A stretch of 64,000 nt of DNA from Nansenia antarctica. Taxonomy: Eukaryota > Chordata > Actinopteri > Argentiniformes > Microstomatidae. A program made the position numbers and the translations under genes. Every line of letters begins with the position of its first letter. Position 1 is the stretch's first letter. Positions 1 through 10,513 of the stretch are shown piece by piece. The notes below the pieces were generated by a model that was given only the letters and a program-made list of their open reading frames with translations, was not told the DNA's origin and did no database searches. The stretch covers positions 55,962,655 to 56,026,654 of the forward strand of contig OZ022341.1 in the NCBI GenBank assembly GCA_963989245.1, in the 5' to 3' direction.

Positions 1-318
1 TGTCTGCTGTGGTGTGTCTGCTGTGGTGTGTCTGCTGTGATGTGTCTGCTGTGGTGTGTCTGCTGTGATGTGTCTGCTGTGATGTGTCTGCTGTGATGTG
101 TCTGCTGTGATGTGTCTGCTGTGATGTGTCTGCTGTGGTGTCTCTGCTGTGGTGTGTCTGCTGTGGTGTGTCTGCTGTGATGTGTCTGCTGTGGTGTGTC
201 TGCTGTGATGTGTCTGCTGTGATGTGTCTGCTGTGGTGTGTCTGCTGTGATGTGTCTGCTGTGATGTGTCTGCTGTGATGTGTCTGCTGTGGTGTCTCTG
301 CTGTGGTGTGTTTGCTGT
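1..318. repeat. 14-bp minisatellite, about 22 copies
   Basis: Tandem copies of TGTCTGCTGTGRTG with G/A variation at one position and an occasional TCTC variant. The array runs from the first base of the window, so its left end is not visible. The short open frame across its right end is a by-product of the repeat. Confidence 0.95.
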
Positions 319-689
319 GCCTGGGGGTGGCTCTGGAACCCACTTGCAGTGGTTGGTGTGTCCCCACGTCGCTCAGCCTCCCACCTTCACGGCTGATTGG
401 GTGGTCAGGAGCACCTGTAAGGGACCTCGCCACCAACTCTTTCTCCTGAGGTCCTTTATCACCACCCAGTCTCCTGGTCAGAGGTCTCGTTGCCGGGGCC
501 GGGATTTGGGACGGAGCCTCACATCATCACCTTGTTCAGTGGATGGTAGCATTCTTTGCTCAGGGCCTATCCCTGTGTTCATTGGTCGTCCATACAGGAC
601 TTCAACTGGGCTACGCCCATTTTTGGTCCTCACTCTTGCCCTCATTTGTAAGAGCACGACTTAGTTGTGGGGAAAACTTTAACTGTGGA
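319..689. other. Unassigned sequence next to a retroviral remnant
   Basis: No recognisable coding or RNA gene. A plus-strand open frame crosses it but begins inside the minisatellite and resembles nothing I know. By position it could be the 3' part of the decayed minus-strand endogenous retrovirus, but no LTR pair could be matched by eye. Confidence 0.4.
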
Positions 690-1050
690 GTTCCTGTAAA
701 CCTGCTGTAGGGGAAGAAGGTGGTAATGAATCATGCAAATAGGAAGTCAAATGGCATCAAGCAAAGCAGATAAGTCGGCAGGCTCGCAGCCACTGGATCA
801 AGTTTGAGAAATAAGCTACTGGTCTCTGTGGATCAGCGTAAGAGTCGTCTGTAGGGCTAGTTTCGGTCAGTAAGTGTTTTGCCCGTGTGCGAGTGCGCTC
901 AGGAGTGCCTCGAGGACGGCATAGTTGGGAATAAAGGTCCTGGAATAAGTCATGCCTACAAATCATTTCACATCTTTAACCATGACAGGTTTTGGTATGT
1001 TTTGAATGGCATCTACTATTTTCTTGGAGAGATATTTGTTTTGTGCCCAC
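690..1050 (-). pseudogene. Endogenous retrovirus pol remnant (RT tail to RNase H)
   Basis: Read on the minus strand, the sequence carries in order a segment like the end of a reverse transcriptase (PKPVMVKDV, then FIPNYA) and the start of an RNase H-like region (RPVAYFS, then DPVAA in a shifted frame). This spacing is typical of gammaretrovirus-like pol in fish. An in-frame stop follows KDVK, and a frameshift separates the two RNase H pieces, so it is dead. It lies downstream, on the minus strand, of gag remnants at 6443-7106 and 11297-11804, which makes one broken provirus the simplest reading. The assignment rests on motif recognition only. Confidence 0.65.
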
Positions 1051-1687
1051 AACGTCTTAAGGACATCTCGTAGGGCAGGAATGGTAGTGACGTCACATTT
1101 TAACCAGGTACCATTATCAATCTTTCTAAGTGCACTGTCATGTTTTGATAATACCACTCCCCTCTCTGGTTGAACCACACACATAAATGCCTGACGATAT
1201 ACTTTCAACAGGGGACAGTGCTGTACTTCTGGATTAGCAGTGCTTTCCCATTGTGTGGTAATACCACACCTTTTTACCCAACGTCTCAAATCATGTACAC
1301 TTGCCACTTTTAGCCAGAGATACATGTGGACCCCGAATTTGCAATATCAAATGGAAAGTCAGTTTCAGAATTACGGAGAGGAGAGTATGGTGATGAGACA
1401 CATCTAGACAGTGGCAGCGATGCGGAAACAGCACATTTGCTCTTAGACCAATACATGCATTTCAATGTACATTTTTCTGTCAGACAACCTTCCTTAAAAC
1501 ATATTTTCTCAAACTCTACATCTGGACCTACATGTACAGTGTGTGCTGTGCAATGCAGATCTTCTGCATGCATAAAATCAGTATCAGTCATGTCAATGTG
1601 ACAACAGGCCTTCTCTACCAATATCTGTTGGTATAACAGAGGTATTGCATTTATTTTTCTATTCTCAAAATCGTGTCTGTTATCTGT
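1051..1687 (-). other. Unrecognised sequence, presumed provirus interior
   Basis: Minus-strand open frames run through about 1310 and beyond, but apart from the RT-like tail below 1050 I recognise no domain. The sequence lies between the pol remnant and the MITE insertion and is probably retroviral by position only. A cysteine-rich stretch occurs on the minus strand at about 1430-1560. Confidence 0.3.
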
Positions 1688-2335
1688 GGCCCTGTCCACA
1701 CCTATACGTTTTTTTGATAAACGTTTTTCGTATATAAAAATATTACCGTCCACACCAGCATGTTTATAAACAATGTCTGTGTCCACATGCATACGCATGA
1801 ACGCAATATAAACGCTGGCATTGAGCATTCCACACCAGTATTCGGCGATATAATATTACCCCCATAGACCCGCTGGCCAATCAGACACCTCTGTCTCTCA
1901 ATGTTCGCGATCATTAACTGTGCATTTATCTGTAAACAGGTTAAAAGTCCAGTTAACAGTGAAAGAACTAGAAGCACTTTGTACACATCCATTTTCCTCG
2001 ATTGTGTAGCCTCGAACACCGTTTCCTGTTGTAAACATAGTAGTTACTGGTGCCAGGATATGACGTTGGAGGGAACAGCAAACAGCTGCAGTGCGCATGA
2101 TCATAGAAATCTACGCGCATGATGACGTGACGAATACAAAAAGCTCAGTCTATCTCGTCCACACGTCGAAAATATACGGCGAATATACAGCGTTTTTAAA
2201 CATCTTCACTCTGGCAGGCGTTTTTAAACATCTTCGTTTTCAGAGGGCAAAAACTTGTTTGCGTCTGGACGAACCCCCCAAAACGAATATAAAAATCCAC
2301 GTTTATCAAAAAAACGTATAGGTGTGGACAGGGCC
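1688..2335. mobile_element. Non-autonomous DNA transposon (MITE) with TIRs of about 36 bp
   Basis: The left end starts GGCCCTGTCCACACC and the right end is its exact inverted complement. The match continues for about 36 bp through a T7 run and GATAAACG. The copy is 648 bp. The flanking bases are TGT on both sides (1685-1687 and 2336-2338), a 3-bp target duplication as in PIF/Harbinger-type elements. No transposase frame is present. Inside it are shorter inverted and direct repeats of the GTCCACAC motif. Superfamily is inferred from TSD length only. Confidence 0.8.
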
Positions 2336-2520
2336 TGTGTGTGTGGTGTGTGCATGTGTCATGCAATCACCCATTTGCTGCCATGGTTGTGTCTCAGGTG
2401 GAGTTGTCATCAATGCCAGGTACCTCCCCTCCTGTGCACCTGCCACTGGTCAATCCGCTTGCTGTTGTTTAGTCTCGTGCCCGATGTCCCATTTCAATCA
2501 CAATGTCCCCACAATCTAAT
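2336..2520 (-). pseudogene. Endogenous retrovirus nucleocapsid remnant (second half)
   Basis: On the minus strand, starting at the LINE junction, there is a Cys-Gly followed by GHRARD, the second half of a retroviral zinc knuckle. The first Cys pair (CNYC) lies on the other side of the LINE at 6443-6454. A stop follows shortly after GHRARD. The segment is therefore gag sequence separated by the LINE insertion. I do not give a joined version. Confidence 0.55.
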
Positions 2521-2626
2521 CTTTTATCTCCACGACGCAATGAAGTATATAAACTTCGGAACAGCAGCTATTCAAACAACGTTGACTGCTGACTCGACGC
2601 GGAAAAACAAGCCCCCGGCAGGTAGA

Positions 2627-5600
2627 ATGGACCGAAGGACCATGATCTGGCTCTATCTACTTCTCTCGGGAGACATTCAGCTGAATCCCGGGCCAGTCTC
2701 AACCAGGCAGGCTACACTTTTGGGCAGAGAACAGCTATGCCGTTCCCAGGCAAACGTTACTAGCGAAGCCATTGACGGCATTGTCGACAAACCGGTCAAA
2801 CCGGTCAAACCGGCATCTGCAGCGGACTTCCTGGATTCAGACGAGGCTAACAAAACAATGGGTAGCTATGCTAATAACATTACCCCCCCACCTAACTTCC
2901 ACCAGCTATCTAGTGAACACAGAGGCCTCCCCCACCCGGCGAAGACCCCCCCCCTCCCCCCTCCCTCCCCCAGCCGACGACGACCACCCCCCCCCCCCCC
3001 TTCTCCACCCGGAGACTCTCTAACGAAACCGTTGAACAATGGGCGACCCACCCCATCCCCCAATCCTCAACGTGACGATGACCAGAATGGTGGTGACTAT
3101 TTCCAAGTCAAGGACATGAACTCTCTATTTGGACACAGCAGTAAGGGCCTGCATATTGTTCACCTTAATGTGAACAGTCTTGTGCCTAAACTGGACCAAA
3201 TCAGAGAAATGTTCCATGACAGCAAGGTTCACATTTTGAGCTTCTCTGAGACCAAGTTTGATGAATCAATCAATGACCCAGAGATTGAAATAGTTAACTA
3301 CACAGTCATCAGAAACGACAGGAACAGGTATGGGGGTGGTGTCTGCATGTACATTCACAACGATATTATCTTTAACACCCGGTGTGACCTGAATCGTGAC
3401 AAATTAGAATCTGTTTGGGTTGAAATTATCTTTAACAAAGCAAAACCGGTGCTGGTTGGTACTATCTACAGACCTCCCGATCAGAGTGATTTCTATGATA
3501 TTCTTGAGGGGTGCTTGGATGACGTTGACTGTGTGGAAAAGATTCTTATTGGGGATTTGAACACGGACATGCTCAGAAATGAAGCATCCGTTTTCAAATC
3601 CTTCACTAGGTTTTCTGAATTGCACGGTCTCCGTCAACAAATTACCAAACCCACTAGGGTGTGTATTTCTACTCAAACCACCATAGATCTCATTCTAACA
3701 TCGGATGAGTCCAAAATCTCCAAGAGTGGGGTTATTGTATGTGGGCTAAGTGATCATTACATGATCTTTTGCACTCGTAAAAAACATAAACCCAAGGCTG
3801 GCGGTCATAAAACTGTAACCACTAGATCCCTTAAATCCTATTCTAGTGAGGCCTTAAACCATAAACTGGAGAAACAAGACTGGTTAGAGGAACTAAAATG
3901 CACACAGGTTGAAGAGGCATGGCTAGGTTTCAAAACCAAATTCCTAAATATTATTGACAGTATAGCCCCCATGAGAACCACCAGGGTTAAAGCCCGATCG
4001 GAACCATGGATGAATTCGGACATTCTAAATGCTATGAAAGTCAGAGACCTAAAATGCTCTGAAGTTCAAAAATGCAAATCAAAATTAGTGAAACACTTAA
4101 ACGAAGATCACAAAACCCACTTTGAAAAAATTAAAAAACAATGCAACAAACTATGCAATCAGGTAATTACCATGACCAAATCTGCTAAGAAAGAATACCT
4201 CGATAACAAAATCGAAGAAAACTTAAACAAACCACGTGACCTTTGGAAGCTACTTAATAGCCAACTAGGTTGCAGTCAAAAACTCAAAACCAGGTCTACA
4301 AACATCAGCATAAAATCTGGAGATTCTCTCCTTACAGACAAGCTGGATGTGGCTAAGTGCTTAAACACTTTCTTTACAACCATAGCCACTAAATTAGTTA
4401 ACAATCTACCACCCCACTCAGGGCGTTATGGTGTAGAGCACATCCGTGCGTTCTACAATAAACTGGGTGTACGCAAAGATGATTTTAAACTCTCCATGGT
4501 GTCAAACGATGAGGTGTTTAAAAAGCTGGGCGCGCTACACTCAGAAAAGGCCACGGGCCATGACAATATTCCAGCCAGATTTCTAAAAGACTCAGCTGCC
4601 TCCATTACCCCAATCATCACCCACATAATAAACCTCTCCATCAAACAGGGACACGTCCCCCTTGACTTTAAAATAGCAAGGGTAACCCCACTGTATAAAA
4701 AAGGAAGCAAATTAGACCCAGGCAACTACCAACCTGTTTCTATTCTTAATTCCATCTCGAAACTTATGGAAAAAATAGTTTATGAACAGGTTGATAGGTA
4801 CCTTACCGAAAAAAATCTGATGTATGAATTTCAATCAGGATTCAGAACATCCCATTCCACTGACACATGCCTTCTCTATTTGAACGACCACATCAACCAT
4901 GAGGTGGACTCGGGCAAATACTGCGGCATGGTCATGCTGGACCTCCAGAAGGCCTTCGACACAGTAGATCACCACATATTGTTAGATAAACTGAAAGCAA
5001 TTGGGTTCGATAGAACATCGGTGAGCTGGATGCAATCCTACTTAGAGGGGAGGGAACAGGTGGTTAGTGTGAACGGAACACTGTCCCCCCCCCTCCCAGT
5101 GACCTGCGGCGTTCCACAAGGAAGCATATTGGGACCTTTACTGTTCCTAATATATGTGAATGACATGTCATCAGCATGTGATTGCAATTTGTTCATGTTC
5201 GCGGATGACTCGGCTCTGCTGGTCTCTGACAGGGACATATTGCAGGTGGAAAAAGCGCTAAGCACTGAACTGAGTAGAATCTGCATCTGGCTAGCTGACA
5301 ATAAACTATCAATACACCTAGGTAAAACTGAAACCATCCTATACGGATCCCCATCTAAACTCAGAAAGGCTGAACATTTTAAAATAAAAGTGGGTAACAT
5401 TAATATCACAAGAAAAGAGGATATTACATACCTGGGCTCCATCTTAGAGGCAAATCTTTCCGGAGATAAAATGGCAGCAAAAGTAATCAAAAAAGTGAAC
5501 CATAGAACTAGATTCTTGTACAGGATATCCTCACTTGTCAGTAAAAACACACTGAGGACCCTATCAGGAGCTCTCATTCAATGTCACTTCGACTATGCCG

Positions 5601-6058
5601 TAACATCATGGTACTATAGAACCACAAAGGCCCATAAAACAAGACTCCAGACAGCCCAAAATAAACTGGTTAGGCTTCTGCTAGGCCTCAACCCTAGGAC
5701 ACATCTAACCGCTGCTCATTTTCTGAGCCTTGATTGGCTACGAGTAGTTGACAGAGTGCAGCAGCTTGCACTGGGCCTGGTCTTCAAGATACGCTACACC
5801 ACAAAGACACCCAAGTACCTGTCAACATACTTCCAAAAAGTGAACAACGTCCACACATACAACACCAGAGGAAGCTCCACGAACCACGTTCAACCGCGTT
5901 GCACCACAAACAAGGGGTTAAACTCGTTTGCAAACTATGCAGTAAAAATGTGGAACGCCCTTCCTATAATCTTAAAGGAGTGCAAAACATTGCCCACCTT
6001 CAAAACCACTCTCAAAAAACATTTACAGGAGGCTGCAATCCGTAACTGGACCCTCTAA
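2627..6058 (+). CDS. LINE polyprotein: 2A-like leader, APE endonuclease, reverse transcriptase
   Basis: About 1,143 residues from the ATG in MDRRTM. An upstream in-frame ATG (2540) is Lys in the other copy, so it is unlikely to be the conserved start; the frame is open further 5' only because flanking DNA lacks stops. Domains in order: hydrophobic leader ending in the 2A-like GDIQLNPGP (residues 15-23); a Pro-rich low-complexity region over a poly-C tract; an APE-like endonuclease (LNVNSL, SETKFDE, YGGGVCMYI, GTIYRPPDQ, GDLNTD, LSDHYM); a reverse transcriptase with ATGHDNIPA, LDLQKAFDTVDHH, GVPQGSILGPLLF and the catalytic FADD; then a C-terminal region ending near NWTL. These domains nick the target DNA and copy the RNA into it. 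The conserved RT motif NYRPVSIL reads NYQPVSIL here, whereas copy 2 keeps Arg. The frame has no stops, so it may be translatable, but that Arg-to-Gln change could harm activity. Confidence 0.9.
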   Translation: MDRRTMIWLYLLLSGDIQLNPGPVSTRQATLLGREQLCRSQANVTSEAIDGIVDKPVKPVKPASAADFLDSDEANKTMGSYANNITPPPNFHQLSSEHRGLPHPAKTPPLPPPSPSRRRPPPPPPSPPGDSLTKPLNNGRPTPSPNPQRDDDQNGGDYFQVKDMNSLFGHSSKGLHIVHLNVNSLVPKLDQIREMFHDSKVHILSFSETKFDESINDPEIEIVNYTVIRNDRNRYGGGVCMYIHNDIIFNTRCDLNRDKLESVWVEIIFNKAKPVLVGTIYRPPDQSDFYDILEGCLDDVDCVEKILIGDLNTDMLRNEASVFKSFTRFSELHGLRQQITKPTRVCISTQTTIDLILTSDESKISKSGVIVCGLSDHYMIFCTRKKHKPKAGGHKTVTTRSLKSYSSEALNHKLEKQDWLEELKCTQVEEAWLGFKTKFLNIIDSIAPMRTTRVKARSEPWMNSDILNAMKVRDLKCSEVQKCKSKLVKHLNEDHKTHFEKIKKQCNKLCNQVITMTKSAKKEYLDNKIEENLNKPRDLWKLLNSQLGCSQKLKTRSTNISIKSGDSLLTDKLDVAKCLNTFFTTIATKLVNNLPPHSGRYGVEHIRAFYNKLGVRKDDFKLSMVSNDEVFKKLGALHSEKATGHDNIPARFLKDSAASITPIITHIINLSIKQGHVPLDFKIARVTPLYKKGSKLDPGNYQPVSILNSISKLMEKIVYEQVDRYLTEKNLMYEFQSGFRTSHSTDTCLLYLNDHINHEVDSGKYCGMVMLDLQKAFDTVDHHILLDKLKAIGFDRTSVSWMQSYLEGREQVVSVNGTLSPPLPVTCGVPQGSILGPLLFLIYVNDMSSACDCNLFMFADDSALLVSDRDILQVEKALSTELSRICIWLADNKLSIHLGKTETILYGSPSKLRKAEHFKIKVGNINITRKEDITYLGSILEANLSGDKMAAKVIKKVNHRTRFLYRISSLVSKNTLRTLSGALIQCHFDYAVTSWYYRTTKAHKTRLQTAQNKLVRLLLGLNPRTHLTAAHFLSLDWLRVVDRVQQLALGLVFKIRYTTKTPKYLSTYFQKVNNVHTYNTRGSSTNHVQPRCTTNKGLNSFANYAVKMWNALPIILKECKTLPTFKTTLKKHLQEAAIRNWTL
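2669..2695 (+). other. 2A-like translational recoding motif (GDIQLNPGP)
   Basis: Residues 15-23 of the LINE protein read GDIQLNPGP directly after a hydrophobic stretch (MIWLYLLLS). The family consensus is D-V/I-E-x-N-P-G-P, where the ribosome skips the Gly-Pro bond. Here Glu is replaced by Gln, so efficiency is uncertain. Skipping would release a 22-residue leader from the rest of the protein. Confidence 0.75.
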
Positions 6059-6442
6059 ATCAAAAATCAGATTAAAAGACCCGAACTACCCACTGTACAT
6101 ACTTTGTGTTTTGTCCCCCGCCCCCACCTGTGGTGTATGTCCCCACCTGTCCTACTCGCTGTACATACCTGATGTTTTGTTGTATTGTTCTTCCCATGAT
6201 GGATGTATTTTTATCTTGTAGATAGTAATAGTTATTTGTCTGTATTATCTTGTATATAGTACTAGTTTTTTTTCTTTGTCTGTCTTACATGTAACGATGA
6301 ATTGAGAATCAAGGACCCCAATTGAAATAAGCCAGTGGCTTTCTTGGGTTTTTATCCTGTTAGTTGACCTTGTATGTAATATGTACTGTCATGTACCTAC
6401 TTCTGCAAATCTTCTAATAAAGTTTTCAATCAATCAATCAAA

Positions 6443-7106
6443 ACAATAATTGCAGTCAGTCATTCTTTCACTGCCGCCGCGACCTCCTCCGTGTCCGACT
6501 TGTCCTTGGAACATGGTGAGGGTCGGCTTTGTGTAGATCTTTTTCACGTTTCTCCATTTTCTTCTTCTGGTTTTCTTTTAAAAATGTTCAGCATGCCTGG
6601 CATGTGCTTCGATGACTCTTAATTTATCTGAGTCCCATGTGACGCAGCCTCGTTTCACCAGTTCAGCAACGTCAGAACGTAGCCCATTGATAAAACAGTT
6701 TCTCAAATGAGCCTCCCAGGGCTCCACTTCTGCAGCATTGATAGGCACTGGGGCGGTTAGTTCACTGTGCGCTTTAAACACCTCAGTCAGTCAGAAAAGG
6801 TATTCGTGACACGTCTCATCGTCCTTTTGTTTATATGCCGAGATCTTGGACGAAGCGACGACGTAGCGGAAAGGCCGCCCTAATCCTAGTACACGCTTCA
6901 GTGACCGCATTTCGGTACGCACGCTGAACTGGTTCCAGTTGGGGCGGATTTGTCTTTCATCCACAGTCGGCCAATTGGCCGATATTCTAGACCATCTAGT
7001 GCCTAATTTGGTCATTAAGAGTCGTTCATGGGAGGTCGGGCGGAACTTGTGACAGAAAGTGTTCAATTCTGTAGCGAACTTTTCTCCGCCCTCGTCATGG
7101 GGCGAT
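6443..7106 (-). pseudogene. Endogenous retrovirus gag remnant (capsid and start of nucleocapsid)
   Basis: Minus-strand frames contain capsid-like motifs: GEKFATELNTF near 7080, then a segment around KDDETCHEYL (about 6795-6820), and after a frame break ELTAPVPINAA, LRNCFINGLRS and AHARHAEHF (6578-6781). This order matches the C-terminal capsid of gammaretrovirus-like Gag in fish. At 6443-6454 the minus strand encodes CNYC, the first half of a zinc knuckle, interrupted there by LINE copy 1. At the other end LINE copy 2 interrupts it at 7106. The two frames are separated by a shift at about 6785, so the gene is dead. Confidence 0.75.
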
Positions 7107-7622
7107 TTTGATTGATTGATTGAAAACTTTATTAGAAGATTTGCAGAAGTAGGTACATGAAAGTACATATTACATACAAGGTCAACTAAAAGGATAAAAA
7201 CCCAAGAAAGCCACTGGCTTATTTCAATTGGGGTCCTTGATTCTCAATTCATCGTTACATGTAAGACAGACAAAAAAACTAGTACTATCTACAAGATAAT
7301 ACAGACAAATAACTATTACTATCTACAAGATAAAAATACATCCATCATGGGAAGAACAATACAACAAAACATCAGGTATGTACAGCGGGTAGGACAGGTG
7401 GGGACATACACCACAGGTGGGGGCGGGGGACAAAACACAAAGTATGTACAGTGGGTAGTTCGGGTCTTTTAATCTGATTTTTGATTTAGAGGGTCCAGTT
7501 ACGGATTGCAGCCTCCTGTAAATGTTTTTTGAGAGTGGTTTTGAAGGTGGGCAGTGTTTTGCACTCCTTTAAGATTATAGGAAGGGCGTTCCACATTTTT
7601 ACTGCATAGTTTGCAAACGAGT

Positions 7623-10505
7623 TTAACCCCTTGTTTGTGGTGCAACGCGGTTGAACGTGGTTCGAGGAGCTTCCTCTGGTGTTTGGACGTTGTTCACTTT
7701 TTGGAAGTATGTTGACAGGTACTTGGGTGTCTTTGTGGTGTAGCGTATCTTGAAGACCAGGCCCAGTGCAAGCTGCTGCACTCTGTCAACTACTCGTAGC
7801 CAATCAAGGCTCAAAAAATGAGCAGCGGTTAGATGTGTCCTAGGGTTGAGGCCTAGCAGAAGCCTAACCAGTTTATTTTGGGCTGTCTGGAGTCTTGTTT
7901 TATGGGCCTTTGTGGTTCTATAGTACCATGATGTTACGGCATAGTCGAAGTGACATTGAATGAGAGCTCCTGATAGGGTCCTCAGTGTGTTTTTACTGAC
8001 AAGTGAGGATATCCTGTACAAGAATCTAGTTCTATGGTTCACTTTTTTGATTACTTTTGCTGCCATTTTATCTCCGGAAAGATTTGCCTCTAAGATGGAG
8101 CCCAGGTATGTAATATCCTCTTTTCTTGTGATATTAATGTTACCCACTTTTATTTTAAAATTTTCAGCCTTTCTGAGTTTAGATGGGGATCCGTATAGGA
8201 TGGTTTCAGTTTTACCTAGGTGTATTGATAGTTTATTGTCAGCTAGCCAGATGCAGATTCTACTCAGTTCGGTGCTTAGCGCTTTTTCCACCTGCAATAT
8301 GTCCCTGTCAGAGACCAGCAGAGCCGAGTCATCCGCGAACAGGAACAAATTGCAATCACATGCTGATGACATGTCATTCACATATATTAGGAACAGTAAA
8401 GGTCCCAATATGCTTCCTTGTGGAACGCCGCAGGTCACTGGGAGGGGGGGGGACAGTGTTCCGTTCACACTAACCACCTGTTCCCTCCCCTCTAAGTAGG
8501 ATTGCATCCAGCTCACCGATGTTCTATCGAACCCAATTGCTTTCAGTTTATCTAACAATATGTGGTGATCTACTGTGTCGAAGGCCTTCTGGAGGTCCAG
8601 CATGACCATGCCGCAGTACTTGCCCGAGTCCACCTCATGGTTGATGTGGTCGTTCAAATAGAGAAGGCATGTGTCAGTGGAATGGGATGTTCTGAATCCT
8701 GATTGAAATTCATACATCAGATTTTTTTCGGTAAGGTACCTATCAACCTGTTCATAAACTATTTTTTCCATAAGTTTCGAGATGGAATTAAGAATAGAAA
8801 CAGGTCGGTAGTTGCCTGGGTCTAATTTGCTTCCTTTTTTATACAGTGGGGTTACCCTTGCTATTTTAAAGTCAAGGGGGACGTGTCCCTGTTTGATGGA
8901 GAGGTTTATTATGTGGGTGATGATTGGGGTAATGGAGGCAGCTGAGTCTTTTAGAAATCTGGCTGGAATATTGTCATGGCCCGTGGCCTTTTCTGAGTGT
9001 AGAGCGCCCAGCTTTTTAAACACCTCATCGTTTGACACCATGGAGAGTTTAAAATCATCTTTGCGTACACCCAGTTTATTGTAGAACGCACGGATGTGCT
9101 CTACACCATAACGCCCTGAGTGGGGTGGTAGATTGTTAACTAATTTAGTGGCTATGGTTGTAAAGAAAGTGTTTAAGCACTTAGCCACATCCAGCTTGTC
9201 TGTAAGGAGAGAATCTCCAGATTTTATGCTGATGTTTGTAGACCTGGTTTTGAGTTTCTGACTGCAACCTAGTTGGCTATTAAGTAGCTTCCAAAGGTCA
9301 CGTGGTTTGTTTAAGTTTTCTTCGATTTTGTTATCGAGGTATTCTTTCTTAGCAGATTTGGTCATGGTAATTACCTGATTGCATAGTTTGTTGCATTGTT
9401 TTTTAATTTTCTCAAAGTGGGTTTTGTGATCTTCGTTTAAGTGTTTCACTAATTTTGATTTGCATTTTTGAACTTCAGAGCATTTTAGGTCTCTGACTTT
9501 CATAGCATTTAGAATGTCCGAATTCATCCATGGTTCCGATCGGGCTTTAACCCTGGTGGTTCTCATGGGGGCTATACTGTCAATAATATTTAGGAATTTG
9601 GTTTTGAAACCTAGCCATGCCTCTTCAACCTGTGTGCATTTTAGTTCATCTAACCAGTCTTGATTCTCCAGTTTATGGTTTAAGGCCTCACTAGAATAGG
9701 ATTTAAGGGATCTAGTGGTTACAGTTTTATGACCGCCAGCCTTGGGTTTATGTTTTTTACGAGTGCAAAAGATCATGTAATGATCACTTAGCCCACATAC
9801 AATAACCCCACTCTTGGAGATTTTGGACTCATCCGATGTTATAATGAGATCTATGGTGGTTTGAGTAGAAATACACACCCTAGTGGGTTTGGTAATTTGT
9901 TGACGGAGACCGTGTAATTCAGAAAACCTAGTGAAGGATTTGAAAACGGATGCTTCATTTCTGAGCATGTCCGTGTTCAAATCCCCAATAAGAATCTTTT
10001 CCACACAGTCAACGTCATCCAAGCACCCCTCAAGAATATCATAGAAATCATTCTGATCGGGAGGTCTGTAGATAGTACCAACCAGCACCGGTTTTGCTTT
10101 GTTAAAGATAATTTCAACCCAAACAGATTCTAATTTGTCACGATTCAGGTCATACCGGGTGTTAAAGATAATATCGTTGTGAATGTACATGCAGACACCA
10201 CCCCCATACCTGTTCCTGTCGTTTCTGATGACTGTGTAGTTAACTATTTCAATCTCTGGGTCTTTGATTGATTCATCAAACTTGGTCTCAGAGAAGCTCA
10301 AAATGTGAACCTTGCTGTCTTGGAACATTTCTCTGATTTGGTCCAGTTTAGGCACAAGACTGTTCACATTAAGGTGAACAATATGCAGGCCCTTACTGCT
10401 GTGTCCAAATAGAGAGTTCATGTCCTTGACTTGGAAATAGTCACCACCATTCAGGTCATCGTCAAGTTGAGGATTGGGGGATGGGGGGGGTCGCCCATTG
10501 TTCAA
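7623..10505 (-). pseudogene. LINE copy 2 endonuclease and reverse transcriptase, C-terminally frameshifted
   Basis: This 960-residue frame matches copy 1 from MNNGRP through the endonuclease and RT. It keeps all the motifs, including NYRPVSIL and FADD (as FLFADD). Only about ten amino-acid differences from copy 1 were noticed over some 900 residues. Near its end, just after NNVQT, a small deletion relative to copy 1 shifts the frame, so about 50 C-terminal residues are replaced by a short unrelated tail. Its upstream connection to the 2A-containing part is also lost, because the poly-G/C tract at about 10535-10552 is out of phase. Likely inactive, though the catalytic core is intact. Confidence 0.85.
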
Positions 10506-10513
10506 CGGTTTCG

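Larger units (their letters stand above)
2521..6442 (+). mobile_element. APE-type LINE copy 1 (L2/CR1 group), nearly complete
   Basis: Homology to the minus-strand copy at 7107-11296 begins at CTTTTATCTCCACG (2521), so this copy is truncated at its 5' end. It encodes one long frame with endonuclease and reverse transcriptase. Its 3' end has AATAAAG followed by a short CAAT/TCAA tandem tail ending about 6442. Flanks of ACAATCTAAT (2511-2520) and ACAATAAT (6443-6450) look like an imperfect target duplication. The insertion point lies in the zinc-knuckle codons of a minus-strand retroviral gag. The 3' UTR is about 380 bp. The near identity to the second copy indicates recent activity of this family. 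Confidence 0.9.

Noticed and set aside
266..664. 132-residue plus-strand frame
   Set aside because: It begins within the minisatellite and has no recognisable protein features.
2255..2626. Extended N-terminus of the LINE 1 frame from 2255
   Set aside because: This part crosses the MITE and provirus flank before homology to the second LINE copy starts at 2521, so it is fortuitously open sequence.
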